64,000 bases of DNA from Bolinopsis microptera. Its lineage: Eukaryota > Ctenophora > Tentaculata > Lobata > Bolinopsidae. The notes beneath the pieces were generated by a model, which did no database searches, was not told the origin of the DNA, and worked only from the letters and a program-made list of their open reading frames with translations. The stretch is taken from NCBI RefSeq assembly GCF_026151205.1, contig NC_087084.1:7985394-8049393 (forward strand), given 5' to 3'. Positions 46,533-56,420 of the stretch are shown here, piece after piece (the stretch's first letter is position 1; each line of letters opens with the position of its first letter). The position numbers and the translations under genes were made by a program.

Positions 46533-46833
46533 ACATAGTCTTTACATCTTTTTCGAACTATAAACCAAAACGGTATGTTTGGCATTGAAATGTCTGCATG
46601 CTCCTCTAGGTAGTGCTTCCCCATGGCCGTAGATTTGTTGCCATCCCTTACTGATTTGTAGTGTTCCCAGGCTCTACTTCTTTTAAACCTACAGGTTTCC
46701 CCAATGTAGGACTTATTACATATTTGGCATATTAATTGGTAGCAAATGTTTTTGATCATGCAGGATTTATCGCACTGGAAGCATTTGCTGTCACTTTGTT
46801 TATTGCATTTTGTTTGCTGTAGGCTAGATCTAC
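46529..46833 (-). pseudogene. Penelope GIY-YIG endonuclease domain, left copy
   Basis: The minus strand encodes MIKNICYQLICQICNKSYIG followed by ETCRFKRSRAWEHYKSV and HADISMPNIPFWFIVRKRC. ICQICNKSYIGET...R..R..EH is the signature of the Penelope GIY-YIG endonuclease, which nicks the target and primes reverse transcription. The domain is cut by the LINE insertion after KDYV and lacks the reverse transcriptase, so the copy is dead. Confidence 0.85.
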
Positions 46834-46835
46834 CT

Positions 46836-47374
46836 TATATAAATGAACAGACGTGTCGAAAAGTCTACTATACCCTAAGAAATCAAAACCTCTTGGATTC
46901 CACCAGGGTAACATTCACATCAGGAAAACGTCTCATGGAAGCTTTAACAAGATCTAGCCTACAGCAAACAAAATGCAATAAACAAAGTGACAGCAAATGC
47001 TACCAGTGCGATAAATCCTGCATGATCAAAAACATTTGCTACCAATTAATATGCCAAATATGTAATAAGTCCTACATTGGGGAAACTGGTAGGTTTAAAA
47101 GAAGTAGAGCCTGGGAACACTACAAATCAGTAAGGGATGGCAACAAATCTACGGCCATGGGGAAGCACTACCTAGAGCTCTAGAGGAGCATGCAGACATT
47201 TCAATGCCAAACATACCGTTTCGGTTTATAGTTCGAAAAAGATGTAAAGACTATGTGGACCGTCAATTGTGGCAGTCGGTTCTAATAAAACGTGAAAACC
47301 CAGAAATAAATACTCAATTGTCTGAGTCCGTAAATGAAGGTGATTGGATAAAATATACTTGGAAGTTAATGTAA
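46836..47374 (+). pseudogene. Penelope C-terminal fragment with GIY-YIG endonuclease, right copy
   Basis: Plus-strand sequence includes LPYINEQTCRKVYYTLRN, then TSGKRLMEALTRSSLQQTKC, a CYQCDKSC pair and ICQICNKSYIGETGRFKRSR, ending KYTWKLM at 47374. This is the linker and GIY-YIG part of Penelope-like proteins. A small insertion after GKHYLE (CTAGAGCTCTAGAGG) introduces a stop and frameshift near 47183. The reverse transcriptase is absent. Confidence 0.85.
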
Positions 47375-48004
47375 TATTGAACTTATAAACCTAGATTATT
47401 TTTGATTAATCAGTTTTATGAAGGAGCTATCTTGGTAAAATGTTTGTAGTACTATGAGGAATTGTTCACGGTTTGTTGCGGTGTGGATTCTTTTAGCCAT
47501 TATATTTTATGTTTCTTTTGGATAAATTTGTGATTGTTGTTGTGTTTCAAGATGTTATTTTTTTGTTGTTATATTTCGTAGTATTAATAGATTATTTTAA
47601 CATTGTATCTTTGCAGCTATGTAAGTTTTCAGTACGTCCTGTTTATGACAAAGGCATGTAGCCGAAACGTCGACAAAGAATTATGTTTTAACACACTGAG
47701 TGGAGACTCTCATTTCGTCAACTACAATAAAAAAAAAAAAAAAACACCTTGAAATAGATGTCAATAAACGACGAGCAAAATTTCAACCCGATACCGCAAG
47801 AAATGATTAACTTATAGCGTCTCAACCACAAAATAATTTTGTCCGAAAATTGCACTCTCAACCAGAAAATGCTCGATTACAAAAATAGGTATTCTCAAAA
47901 TAATTTTTTTGTGTGGAAACGGTGCGCTAGTAGGTCACTGAACTGCCTATGAGGTCATTTGGTCTGGACGGCACAAACCACTGTTTTGGTGTATGCCCAC
48001 TTAA

Positions 48005-48378
48005 AGGTACTAAGAGACAAAGAAGGACACATACAAATTAAGACAACTTTAACTTAATTACAATTAAGTTTTTACTGACTTTACAACGCAAGATATTGAA
48101 ATAACACGAAGAGATAGACCTCACGAAACACAGAGAGCACAAAGAGAAATTACAAAAAAGTTACACTCAATAATTCTAACACGGATTAGCTCCAGCTATT
48201 AAATAATTCACATTCCAGAACAACAGAACTACTCTTCTTAAATCATGGTACTGGAATGTGCGTGTATTATCTCTGGACGGTTTGAAATTTCCGGTTGATT
48301 TCCTGCAGCTTTTAAACCGGACCAGGGCTGAAACCGGATTTAGACGGATATTTAATTTAAGATGTTGTAATGTGATAA
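48005..48378. other. Array 5'-flank block and spacer
   Basis: Another copy of the shared array 5'-flank (ACACGAAGAGATAGACCTCAC at about 48100, TTAAATAATTCACATTCCAG at about 48200), followed by the GGACGGTTTGAAATTTCCGG spacer block. It lies downstream of copy F with no gene attached, which suggests loss of an array gene or duplication of the flank. Confidence 0.5.
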
Positions 48379-48384
48379 TTATAA

Positions 48385-48557
48385 CACACATAACCCCGGC
48401 ATGCGCAGGGATTATATTTCAATTTTTCCCGCGACGTGCGGGAAAAATTTATAATAATTTCGAGTGCGAAGCACGAGGGATCATTATGAAAATAACCCCG
48501 ACGTGCTTTAGCACGAGGGGTTATTTTAATATAACTTAAGCGTGCCGGTGTTATGTG
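48385..48557. mobile_element. Short MITE flanked by TTATAA
   Basis: Inverted ends (CACACATAACCCCGGCATGC and GCGTGCCGGTGTTATGTG) are bounded by TTATAA at 48379-48384 and 48558-48563. Internal palindromes (CCCGCGACGTGCGGG, GTGCGAAGCAC, GTGCTTTAGCAC) give it a strongly folded structure. No coding capacity. It shares its right TTATAA with the next element. Confidence 0.7.
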
Positions 48558-48563
48558 TTATAA

Positions 48564-49309
48564 ACCCCTCCGGGTTAGTGCTAGGACCAACAAATTTGAC
48601 ATTTTACTCTTAATTCTAGCTATATGAGATCATTATGGAAAATATGAAATGGAATTGGGGACTACCAAATAAATACAACTAAGGTACTATGACTTTTGAA
48701 ATTGGCGTTATATCTTAACATTATTCCTCAGTCAGAACGTTGAATGAATATGAATATCGATAAGGGGCGTCGAGTTAAGCCTGGCAAGCGATAAAAGCTA
48801 ATAATGATATCGTGTCATGAAGTTCATCAAAGTAGACGACTATAATACATGGCTTATATCAAACACGACAAAATTAACCGAACCAGACAAAATCAAATGT
48901 AACCGTCGAGACAAGTTATGGAACTGGTCCAATTAATGTAAGAGTTTAAGTAATGTAAGCAGTGTGCTGGAGTTTTGCCAGCGCTTGCAATTAGACCGAT
49001 ACGTAGATCGAGTGTATTTATAGTTCTTACGTTAAGCCATAGGTCACGTGACATTTTTTACCAATGCGCGTCGTAGTAGTTAGTCACGTGATACACGTCA
49101 TAAAAACACGTGACAGTGCGCGGTTGAAATTCTCATGGAATATCAAAACAAAACAAATCTTGTTGAGCCAAATTAGCGGGGCGGGATTATAAAAGCTGTG
49201 CCGGGGTTATTTATTCAGCGGGAAAAAACTAACAGCTGGGAGCCTGGATTATCAGAATCTATTTAGCTGGAGCCGGGATTTTCAGAATCTTATTCTATCC
49301 CGGAGGTGT
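48564..49309. mobile_element. Second TTATAA-flanked element carrying E-boxes
   Basis: It starts ACCCCTCCGGG and ends CCCGGAGGTGT, bounded by TTATAA at 48558-48563 and 49310-49315. The uninserted spacer (ATAATTATAAAGCAGTTG) occurs elsewhere in the array. CACGTG is present at 49045-49050, 49085-49090 and 49107-49112, with one CCAAT at 49061-49065, a combination like the host promoters in this window. No open frame is recognised. Confidence 0.65.
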
Positions 49310-49579
49310 TTATAAAGCAGTTGGTACACATAATAACTTACTAAAACAGTTATAATGCAATTTTTACATATATATGATAAATATTCTGTTAAATTGACAA
49401 GGTCACTGCAACTGTGTCCCGGCTCAATTATATCATCAACTACAAGCGAAGATACAGTAGTACAACATCAGGCTTTATACTTTTCAAATTATACCGATGT
49501 TTATTTACAAGATATTTAAATCCTTAAATAATAAAGTAATCTGGTTCAGTTAATTAATTGTATTTTAAAGTTTGAAGTG

Positions 49580-51778
49580 TTAATGATATCTTACTTCAAC
49601 AGAATCTTTAAGTTTATCAAGTAGACTACACATGCGATGATAATCCTCAAGTATTGCACCTTTTACAGGAAACATTATTACTGTGCACTTAACTCGTGCT
49701 CGTGATATGGCAAGGTATAAAAGTTCTGAATCAAATGAAACATTTTGAACAGACACTCCAGTCAGTATCTCAGCTTTATAATCAAATAACTGTTGCAGTG
49801 CTACAACTGCAGGCCATTCTTTTGAATATGTTGACGTCACCTTCCTTGGTGTAATATTTTTTGAAGATAATATCCCATCCACAATGGTTTTACTTAAATT
49901 ATCTGTGTTATTATCCCAAAGATTGTAAAGAATACCCACATCATTACCATCTATCATACCATCAAAACATAATTCTTTAAATTCCTTGTCAAAAATAGAA
50001 TATATAAGTTCCTCGTTATACTTTTGCAGAACATGCACGACAGTTTTTGGTCCGTGTATGTAGTGCCCGGGGGTTTGTAAAATGTCGAAATCGTTTGTAA
50101 ATGTTGATACAAGGTTTTCCGATTCAATAATATGTTCTCGAATGACTGACAATGCTCTCGACAAATCAGAGGTGTTTCTTAAGTTCTTTGATAGACTTAC
50201 AAGCTGTGTAGATGACAATTCGTCGTTAAAAAGTTTGGCTAGTCTAGAGTCATGTCTTAACCTTTCCTCCTCATCAGCAATATAAAGAGGACTTTGTAAC
50301 GTGTCACATGAGATCCAAACGTGACAAGAACATGACAGTTCTAATAATACTTTAAATATATCATAGTTTTTATTGATGTCTTTTTTTACTTCATCCCACC
50401 TGAACACTCCTTGAATATCGTCGAAAAACACGTGAATTCCTTTTCCTTGAAATAAACGTATTAAGTATATTAGCGATATGTTATTGATATGTTCGATATC
50501 CTCAGTTGTACCATTTAAACTCTGAAGCATTATTATGACAACTTGATAGCCTTTTATTTTACGCCAGATCTCATCAGCAGAAATACCAACCATTTCTGTA
50601 CGACAAATAGAAACGTGCTTAACACCTGCTTTCTCAAGCGGCTTATGTAAATGCTCTGGGGATGTCATGTTTCCATCAATAACATACGTTTCACAGAATA
50701 ACACAATTTTGTTGTCTTCACTTGACAATGCTAGTTGTAGTATCTTAGCTAGTAGTACAACAGTTTTACCGGCTCCAGCGGGTCCATTGATCCACAAGAA
50801 CTTCTCATTTGAATTAATCAAATCGTACTGTTGTTTAGTCAAGTTGTCGATTCCTAAAAAGTCCTTGATGATCTTGGGTGATGGAATAACTTGAGGGTTA
50901 ATGATTCTGAAGGTGAATTTTCCTGAACGCAGTTGTTCGTTTATGTTCACTATACACTTTCCCAAACTACACTTGGACTTATCACAAATGGTCGTATCTG
51001 TACACCATATAGCTAATAATAAGTTCCTGACATCTTCATGTTTGGTGCGAAACTCAGGATGCAAAGGCTCATCCAAGATTAGATCACTTACATTGTTGTT
51101 CCACCAATCACTAAAATCTGCCAAATCTTCTTTGAAAATTATTGACGAAAGTTTATCCCTGCTTATCAGAAATTCTTTCTTGAATGCTTTTTCAAAGTTG
51201 GGGTAAACGGTAAATTGGAGAACTGTTAACCGTTTACAAAATCTTTTAACAAATTGTACCATCTTGTTCCTCTGGTCCAGTGATTTCTGGAACGTTTTGG
51301 CCAATGCTTGCGATTGTTGATCTTTGTTACACCCAGGGTCTGATTGATTTCCGATATGACCCATATTCTTCACTTCAATAATTACAAAGCAGTTTGGTGT
51401 TATCACTACAAAATCGCACTCGCCTTCTCTGTTAGTTGCTGTCTTTTTGCACGTTTTACAGTTTCGTTTATCATGGGTTAAATCTCCCAGATAATATTGG
51501 AAATGAGTATATTCAAAACCATGAAGAACAATAAAATCTCCTCCAATCAGTTTTTCTAAAGCTCTGTATACAATAACCTCAGCCTCATAGTTGAGTTGCT
51601 GGTTTCTGTCGTTTTCAAAACTACATCCGGGCTGATCTTCAGGGTAAAGGTCTACATACTTTTGCTGAGGAGCTCTGGGTAACATGATGGGATGTTTGTC
51701 TCCAGTTGAACAGTAGGTTTCAAATATCTCACTCCCATTCCGCAGGTATTTCTCGTACTGTGTTTCCTTCTTGGTCAT
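49580..51778 (-). CDS. NERD-helicase array copy F, intact nuclease-helicase protein
   Basis: 732 aa in one exon from the shared ATG. By residue: E65/E67 in NYEAEVIVYRALEKL; CKTC 107-110; the nuclease acid D122 in GECDFVVI; E135 and K137 in IIEVK; cysteine cluster 259-275; Walker A GPAGAGKT 332-339; variable loop about 365-445; Walker B FFDDIQ 451-456; CDTLQSPLY 491-499; LSKNLRN 529-535; second variable loop about 660-685; motif VI LAISRAR 689-695. The layout is that of NERD-type nuclease plus UvrD-like SF1 helicase. There is no signal peptide or membrane segment, so it is cytosolic or nuclear. The TATA box is 145 bp upstream, and the poly(A) signal about 75 bp past the stop (49500-49505). The helix between nuclease and helicase is unassigned. 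A Schlafen-like role is possible but not shown. Confidence 0.92.
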   Translation of the reverse strand: MTKKETQYEKYLRNGSEIFETYCSTGDKHPIMLPRAPQQKYVDLYPEDQPGCSFENDRNQQLNYEAEVIVYRALEKLIGGDFIVLHGFEYTHFQYYLGDLTHDKRNCKTCKKTATNREGECDFVVITPNCFVIIEVKNMGHIGNQSDPGCNKDQQSQALAKTFQKSLDQRNKMVQFVKRFCKRLTVLQFTVYPNFEKAFKKEFLISRDKLSSIIFKEDLADFSDWWNNNVSDLILDEPLHPEFRTKHEDVRNLLLAIWCTDTTICDKSKCSLGKCIVNINEQLRSGKFTFRIINPQVIPSPKIIKDFLGIDNLTKQQYDLINSNEKFLWINGPAGAGKTVVLLAKILQLALSSEDNKIVLFCETYVIDGNMTSPEHLHKPLEKAGVKHVSICRTEMVGISADEIWRKIKGYQVVIIMLQSLNGTTEDIEHINNISLIYLIRLFQGKGIHVFFDDIQGVFRWDEVKKDINKNYDIFKVLLELSCSCHVWISCDTLQSPLYIADEEERLRHDSRLAKLFNDELSSTQLVSLSKNLRNTSDLSRALSVIREHIIESENLVSTFTNDFDILQTPGHYIHGPKTVVHVLQKYNEELIYSIFDKEFKELCFDGMIDGNDVGILYNLWDNNTDNLSKTIVDGILSSKNITPRKVTSTYSKEWPAVVALQQLFDYKAEILTGVSVQNVSFDSELLYLAISRARVKCTVIMFPVKGAILEDYHRMCSLLDKLKDSVEVRYH

Positions 51779-53913
51779 AGCAATCTTCACTGTAGTGCAA
51801 ATGTTAAGTACTTTAGTCTTAATTAACCTTGTCAGCTAATCAAATGTAAAATAATACCGGGGCCCTAACGCTAGAAGCTATCGCCCATCAAGTATCAGTA
51901 CTTAGGGTTTTAGCGAAACTATTTTTATAAAGATACAACCTGGTAGTGAGAGGACTCCCGGATTTTGCCACTTGCTAATTCTGTCACTTTCTTAGTAGAA
52001 AAGCAGTGGTCATTACTTATTGCTTGATTGAGGTGAAAACCAGCCCCCCTTAATTACAGGTACAGAAAGTGGAATGTAACATGCAGAGTGATAAAGACAC
52101 GTACAAATGAAGACAAATGTTGAAATACCTTAATTAACTTAGATCTTAATAACTACAACAAAGTTATCACTAACTTAACAACGTAAGATAATCAAGTAAC
52201 ACGAAGAAATATACCTCACGAAACACAGAGAGCACAAAGAGAAATGACAGAAAAGTTACACTCACTTATTATAACACGGCTCATATTCCGGTATTACATA
52301 ATTCACATTCCAGAACAACAGAACTACTCTTCTTAGATCATGGTACTGGAATGTGCGTGTGGTGTGTACGTTCGTGAGTCGCGACTTCAAGCTAACGAGA
52401 TTTTACGGCAAACAAGCGCTCTGGTTGGCTAGGGGTAGCGTGCAATGTGCATGCGCCATGTAAGATATGGCCTGTTAACTGGGAAAAATTATTTTTGTCC
52501 TCGGACCCCCCCCCCCCCCCCCCACTTTCATAATGTAATAATTTAATTAGTTTAGTACGGATGTTATAGTGATTTGTTTAAGTACTATTACCAATTTATC
52601 TCGATTTATGTGGAACCGACTGGTCTGGGGTTTGGGCAACCGGACCGGAAAGTGCCGGATATCAATCTCTTTTTCGGTTAAACGGATCTTAACTCTAGAA
52701 ACTGAATTGAGAGTAAATCTTTTTATGTAGAATTAAAGGTGCTAAGAGACATAGAAAGACACATACAAATGAAGACAACTTCAACAGCATCTGATTAACT
52801 ACGACTAAGTTATCACTAACTTTGCAACGTAAGATAATCAAATAACACGAAGAAATAAACCTCACGAAACACAGAGAGCACAAAGAGAAATGACAGAAAA
52901 GGTACACTCACTAATTGTTACACGGCTCATCTCCGGCCGGTATTACATAATTCACATTCCAGAACAACAAGAGAACTACTCTTCTTATATCATGGTACTT
53001 GAAATTTGAATTTGTGTGTGTGTGACGTGTATGCTCGTTAGTCAAGTGTGTGCGTCATGTGTGTGCGTGCAAGAAACTAAGCCGAAACGTTTCACAGAAC
53101 CTTCCATGTAATCCAATAATAACGGTCATAACACAAGGCATAATATCTTGCTAATAATTCAAAACGAACGGGGCTCAACCAAAGGAATATAACAACAATA
53201 TAATTATACATGTTATAGGACCAACATTTAAGTGTCCATTAAAAAATTAAGGCCACAGAGAGAGGGGGGAGGTCAATTTTGACATTTTGGGACATGTTGT
53301 AGAGCTCGGCACAAATTTTTTAATGCTTTTGTTCTTATCGAAAGAGAAGTAGTTTCCGTTTCCGTTTCATGTTATTTTATTGTAAATGAAAACTTTAAAT
53401 GAATGCACTCTAACAAAAATATTTATTGTTCTTGGACCCCCCACCCCCCCCCCCCCCCTTCATAATGGGAGATGAAAAACAGCAAAACTATTCTTATTAG
53501 ATCATGGTATTGCAGTGCTCGTGTATTATCTCTGGACGGTTTGAAATTTCCGGTTGATTTCCGGCAGCTTTTAAACCGGACCAGGGCTGAAACCGGATTT
53601 AGACGGATATTTAATTTTAGATGTTGTAAAGTGATAATTATAAAGCAGTTGTTACACGTTATAATAACTTGATAAAACAGTTATAATGCAATTTTCACAT
53701 ATTATATATGATAAATATTTTGTTAAACTGACAAGGTCACTGCAACTGTGTCCCGTCTCAATCATATCATCAACTACAAGCGAAGATAATGTAGTACAAC
53801 ATTAGGCCTTATACTTTTCAAATTTTACCGATGTTTATTCACAAGATATTTAAATCCCTAATTAATAAAGTAATCTGGTTCAGTTAATAAATTGTATTTT
53901 AAAGTTTGAAGTA
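51779..53913. other. Array spacer between copies F and G
   Basis: It holds the copy F promoter region and two array 5'-flank blocks (about 52190-52350 and 52830-52990). A C run lies near 52507-52523 and another near 53439-53459, and the GGACGGTTTGAAATTTCCGG block near 53535. No independent gene is recognised. Confidence 0.5.
51921..51929 (-). promoter_or_regulatory. TATA box of copy F (TATAAAAAT)
   Basis: CTTTATAAAAATAG on the minus strand, 145 bp upstream of the copy F ATG; sequence and spacing match copy B. Confidence 0.6.
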
Positions 53914-56121
53914 TTAGTGATATCTTACTTCAGCAGAATCTTTGAGTTTATCAAGTAGACTACACATGCAATGATAATCCTCAAATTTCGTACCTTCATC
54001 AAAAAACATTATTACTGTGCACTTAACTCGTGCTCGTGACATGGCAAGGTATAAAAGTTCTGAATCAAATGAAACATTCTCAGTCCCTCCAGTCAGTGTA
54101 TCAAGTTTATAATCATACAACCGTTGCAAAACTATAACTGCAGGCCATTCTTTTGAATATGTTGACATCACCCTCCTTGGTGTAATATCTTTTGAAAATA
54201 ATATCCCATCCACAAATGTTTTGACTAAATTTTCTATGTTACTATCAGGATCACAGAGAGTATAAAGAAATCCCACATCATTACCATCTATCATATAATC
54301 AAAACATAATTCATTAAATTCTTTGTCAAAAATAGAATATATAAGTTCCTCGTTAAACTTTTGCAGAACATGCACGATAGATTTTGGTCCATGTATGTAG
54401 TGCCCGGGGGCTTGCAAAATGGCTAAATCATTTTTATATATTGATACTATGTGTCCCGGCTCAATGATATGTTCTCGAATTGCTGACAATGTTTTCGACA
54501 AATCAGAGGTGTTTCTCAAGTTCTTTGATAGACTTACAAGCTGTGTAGATGACAATTTGTCGTTAAAAAGTTCTGCTAGTTTAGAGTCATTTCCGAACAT
54601 TTCCTCCTCATCAGCCTTGTAACTGGGGCTTTGTAACGTGTCACATGAGATGCAAACATGCAGACAAGAACATGACAGTTCTAACAATGCGTTTAATATC
54701 TCATAGTCTTTATTTGTGCTGTCTTTTGGCATATCCCACCTAAACACTCCTTGAATATCGTCGAAAAACACGTGAATTCCTTTTCCTTGAAATAAACGTA
54801 TTAAGGTTATTAGCCACGCATTGCCAAGACATTCGATATGCGTAGTTTCAGTTTTAAAATCCCTAATCATTATTATGACAACTTGATTGTCATTAAGATA
54901 GCTTTTTATTTTACGCCAGAGTTCATCAATAGGTTCTGTATCAGAATAAATAGGAACGTGCTTAACACCTGCTTTTTCTAGCGGCTTTTGTAGATGCTCT
55001 GGGGATGTCATGGCGTCACCAATGTTACACGTTTCACATAATAGTACAATTTTGTTGTCCTCATTTGACAGTGCTAGTTGTAGCATCTTGGCTAGTAGTA
55101 CAACAGTTTTACCAGCTCCAGCGGGTCCATTGATCCACAAAAACTTCTCGTCTGAATTTATCAAATCTTACTGTTGTTTAGTCAAGTTGTCTATTCCTAA
55201 AAAGTCCTTGACAATCGTGGGTGATGGAATGACGTCAGGGTTATTGCTCCTGAAGGTAAATATTCCTGAACGCAGTTGTTCGCCGATTTTAACTATACAC
55301 TTACCCAAACTACATTTGGACTTCGTACAAATGGTCTTATCTGTACACCATATAGCTAATAATAAGTTCCTAACATGTTCATGCTTGGTGCGAAACTCAG
55401 GATGTAAAGGCTCATCCAATGTTAGATCACTTACATTGTCTTTCCACCAATCACTAAAATCTTCCAAATCTTCTTTGAAAATTATTGACGAAAGTTTATC
55501 CCTGCTTAGCGGAAATTCTTTCTTGAATACTTTTTCAAAGTTGGGGTAAACGGTAAACTGGAGAACTGTTAACCGTTTACAAAATCTTTTAACAAATTGT
55601 ACCATCTTGTTCCTCTGGTCCAGTGATTTCTGGAAAGTTTTGCCCAATGCTTGCGACTGTTGATTATTGTTACACACAGGGTCTGATTGATTCCCGATAT
55701 GACCCATATTCTTCACTTCAATAATTACAAAGCAGTTTGGTGTTATCACTACAAAATCGCACTCGCCTTCTCGGTTAGTTGCTCTCTTCTTACACTCTGT
55801 ACATTTTCGTTTAACATGGGTTAAATCTTCCAGATAATATTGGAAATGAGTATATTCAAAACTATGAAGAACAATAAAATCTCCCCCACTCAGTTTCTCT
55901 AAAGCTCTGTATACAATAACCTCAGCCTCGTAGTTGAGTTGCTGGTTTCTATCATTTTGAAAACTACATCCGGGCTGATCTTCAGGGTAAAGGTCTACAT
56001 ACTTTTGTTGAGGAGCTCTGGGTAACATGATGGGATGTTTGTCTTTAGTTGAACAGTAGGTTTCAAATATATCATTTCCATTCTGCAGGTATTTCTCGTA
56101 CTGTGTTTCATTTCTGGTCAT
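53914..56121 (-). pseudogene. NERD-helicase array copy G (single nonsense mutation)
   Basis: This is the copy nearest the 5' end of the array on its strand. One codon in the conserved LTKQQYDLINS block before Walker A is TAA instead of TAC (55165-55167); both sides are otherwise open (55168-56121 and 53914-55164). All catalytic motifs remain. Its upstream sequence departs from the other copies just before the ATG (CTGCAGCGAAGATTACTATG against CTACAGTGAAGATTGCTATG), which marks the edge of the duplicated unit or a splice acceptor. A CACGTG/CCAAT module lies about 225 bp upstream. Confidence 0.88.
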
Positions 56122-56342
56122 AGTAATCTTCGCTGCAGGGCTAGTGTTAATTGATAATTGTCTCAAATTACCTCGTCGGAAAATAAAATCAGAAATGGTA
56201 GCAATACTCTTGGCCCCGAAGCTGTCATTACTTTTTGGTCAAAGTAGAACCAGCAAATTCCTTAATAAATTCTGATAATTGTTAATATCGGTTTATCGCA
56301 CAATATTGATATGACTACTGGTGGAGAGGTGAAACATATTGG

Positions 56343-56420
56343 TTTTGACACGTGACAGAGATTAACCAATCAGATTCCAGAATTAACCAATCAAAGCCCA
56401 GAATTATTGTCATGTGTCGA
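56343..56420 (-). promoter_or_regulatory. CACGTG-CCAAT-CCAAT module upstream of copy G
   Basis: CACGTG at 56349-56354, CCAAT at 56366-56370 and 56387-56391, and a related CATGTG near 56411. The first part is the exact reverse complement of the promoter module of the Ariadne-like gene (17389-17414). The surrounding 150 bp is palindromic (GGAGAGGTGAAACATATT against AATATTGTTCACCTCC), so it could also be a small MITE. Confidence 0.6.

Larger units (their letters stand above)
45284..47743. mobile_element. Two head-to-head 5'-truncated Penelope-like elements
   Basis: The insertion is bounded by the 13-bp duplication ACACCTTGAAATA (45271-45283 and 47744-47756). Its two halves are inverted copies meeting near 46833-46836. 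Both outer ends carry the same 3' region (GACGTTTCGGCTACATGCC, TTGACGAAATGAGAGTCTCC). The right copy ends in a poly(A) run. Each half encodes a GIY-YIG-type endonuclease C-terminus. Head-to-head partial copies are a known configuration of Penelope-like elements. The left half carries a further LINE insertion at 45808-46532. Confidence 0.87.
44420..48000. mobile_element. TTAA-flanked foldback element (piggyBac-like target site)
   Basis: Inverted termini GGGGGCATACACCAAA and TTTTGGTGTATGCCCAC are bounded by TTAA at 44416-44419 and 48001-48004. The empty site (GTAGAATTAAAGGTGCTAAG) occurs near 52728. The arms run inward for about 240 bp (44420-44660 against 47757-48000). A second inverted repeat of about 220 bp lies at about 44660-44875 against 45058-45283. 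A 2.46-kb Penelope insertion (45284-47743) splits the right arm. TTAA target duplication is characteristic of piggyBac transposases, but none is encoded here. Confidence 0.8.

Noticed and set aside
47590-47690. Hammerhead ribozyme in the Penelope 3' region
   Set aside because: Such ribozymes occur in some Penelope-like elements and a CCGAAACGTC stretch is present, but I find no CTGATGA core nearby.
20968-56121. The array unit as an autonomous transposon carrying the nuclease-helicase gene
   Set aside because: All copies are in the same orientation with shared flanks and no terminal inverted repeats or target duplications around single units; tandem duplication is simpler.
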